The position numbers and the translations under genes are program-made. Positions 5,924 to 6,088 of a DNA stretch of 6,088 nucleotides are shown here, one piece after another. The notes under the pieces were generated by a model. It was not told the DNA's origin. It ran no database searches and worked only from the letters and a program-made list of their open reading frames with translations. The stretch's first letter is position 1. Each line of letters begins with the position of its first letter. The DNA is from Planctomycetota bacterium (GTDB taxonomy: Bacteria > Planctomycetota > PUPC01 > DSUN01): contig VGYW01000479.1 of NCBI GenBank assembly GCA_016872875.1, positions 1-6,088 on the forward strand. The letters are read 5' to 3'.

Positions 5924-5953
5924 AGGATAGCAGAAGTCGAAGGGGGTTGTCAA
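5924..5953 (-). promoter_or_regulatory. Sigma70-type promoter of the DUF362-polyferredoxin operon
   Basis: On the minus strand a perfect -35 box, TTGACA (5953-5948), is followed after 18 nt by TATCCT (5929-5924), which matches the -10 consensus at four of six positions. Transcription would start near 5917, leaving a very short leader of about 18 nt that just includes the GGAG ribosome site. I see no independent promoter in the repeat-filled gap before the polyferredoxin gene, so this promoter probably serves both genes. Confidence 0.6.
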
Positions 5954-6088
5954 CCGGGCCACAGGGCTGCGGAATCGGGAATTCGTCGCGCTGAGGAAGG
6001 CCAGGAGGGGGTGGGGAACCGGCTGAGAGAAAGGGGGCGTAAGGCGGAATAGCTCGATCGGGGCTACGGTGCGACAGGGCAAGCGCGG

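Noticed and set aside
4937..6082. Long form of the DUF362 protein starting at 6082
   Set aside because: The extra 61 residues would span a good TTGACA/TATCCT promoter and place the Tat signal internally; the ribosome site before 5899 explains the start.

Overview
The window is G+C-rich DNA (about two thirds G+C by eye). All four recognisable genes lie on the minus strand, so transcription runs from the right edge towards the left. The gene content suggests a Planctomycetota-like (PVC group) bacterium. It holds a membrane-anchored squalene-cyclase-like repeat protein, a Uma2-family nuclease, a NapH/NapG-type polyferredoxin carrying a DUF6599 domain, and a Tat-exported DUF362 protein. This lineage call rests on remembered family distribution, not on a search.

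Layout from right to left, in the direction of transcription. At 5954-6088 I see no recognisable gene. A sigma70-like promoter at 5924-5953 (TTGACA, 18 nt, TATCCT) drives a DUF362 gene at 4937-5899 whose product has a Tat signal. A 98-bp G+C-rich inverted repeat (4838-4935) starts one base past the DUF362 stop codon and fills most of the gap to the next gene. That gene (2355-4808) encodes an 817-residue fusion: a NapH-like membrane part with two CxxxCP motifs and two 4Fe-4S sites, a NapG-like part with four more 4Fe-4S sites, and a C-terminal DUF6599 domain. A Uma2-family gene (1707-2258) follows with its own promoter (TTGATT, 17 nt, TAGAAT). The 358-bp intergenic stretch 1349-1706 holds an array of 9-bp units facing a second array in inverted orientation, and a perfect palindrome over a TATAAT box. 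The last gene (1-1348, 3' end beyond the left edge) encodes a TonB-like N-terminal anchor, a Pro-rich linker and a terpenoid-cyclase-like alpha/alpha barrel.

The DUF362 gene and the NapH-NapG-DUF6599 gene look like one two-gene operon. I infer a membrane-bound electron relay: the fusion carries all the Fe-S clusters, while the DUF362 protein, with a single Cys, has none and is probably an exported partner or catalytic subunit. The physiological reaction is unknown. This module is the best candidate for an undescribed system. The Uma2 gene and the cyclase-like gene appear to be separate transcription units with no evident link to the redox module.
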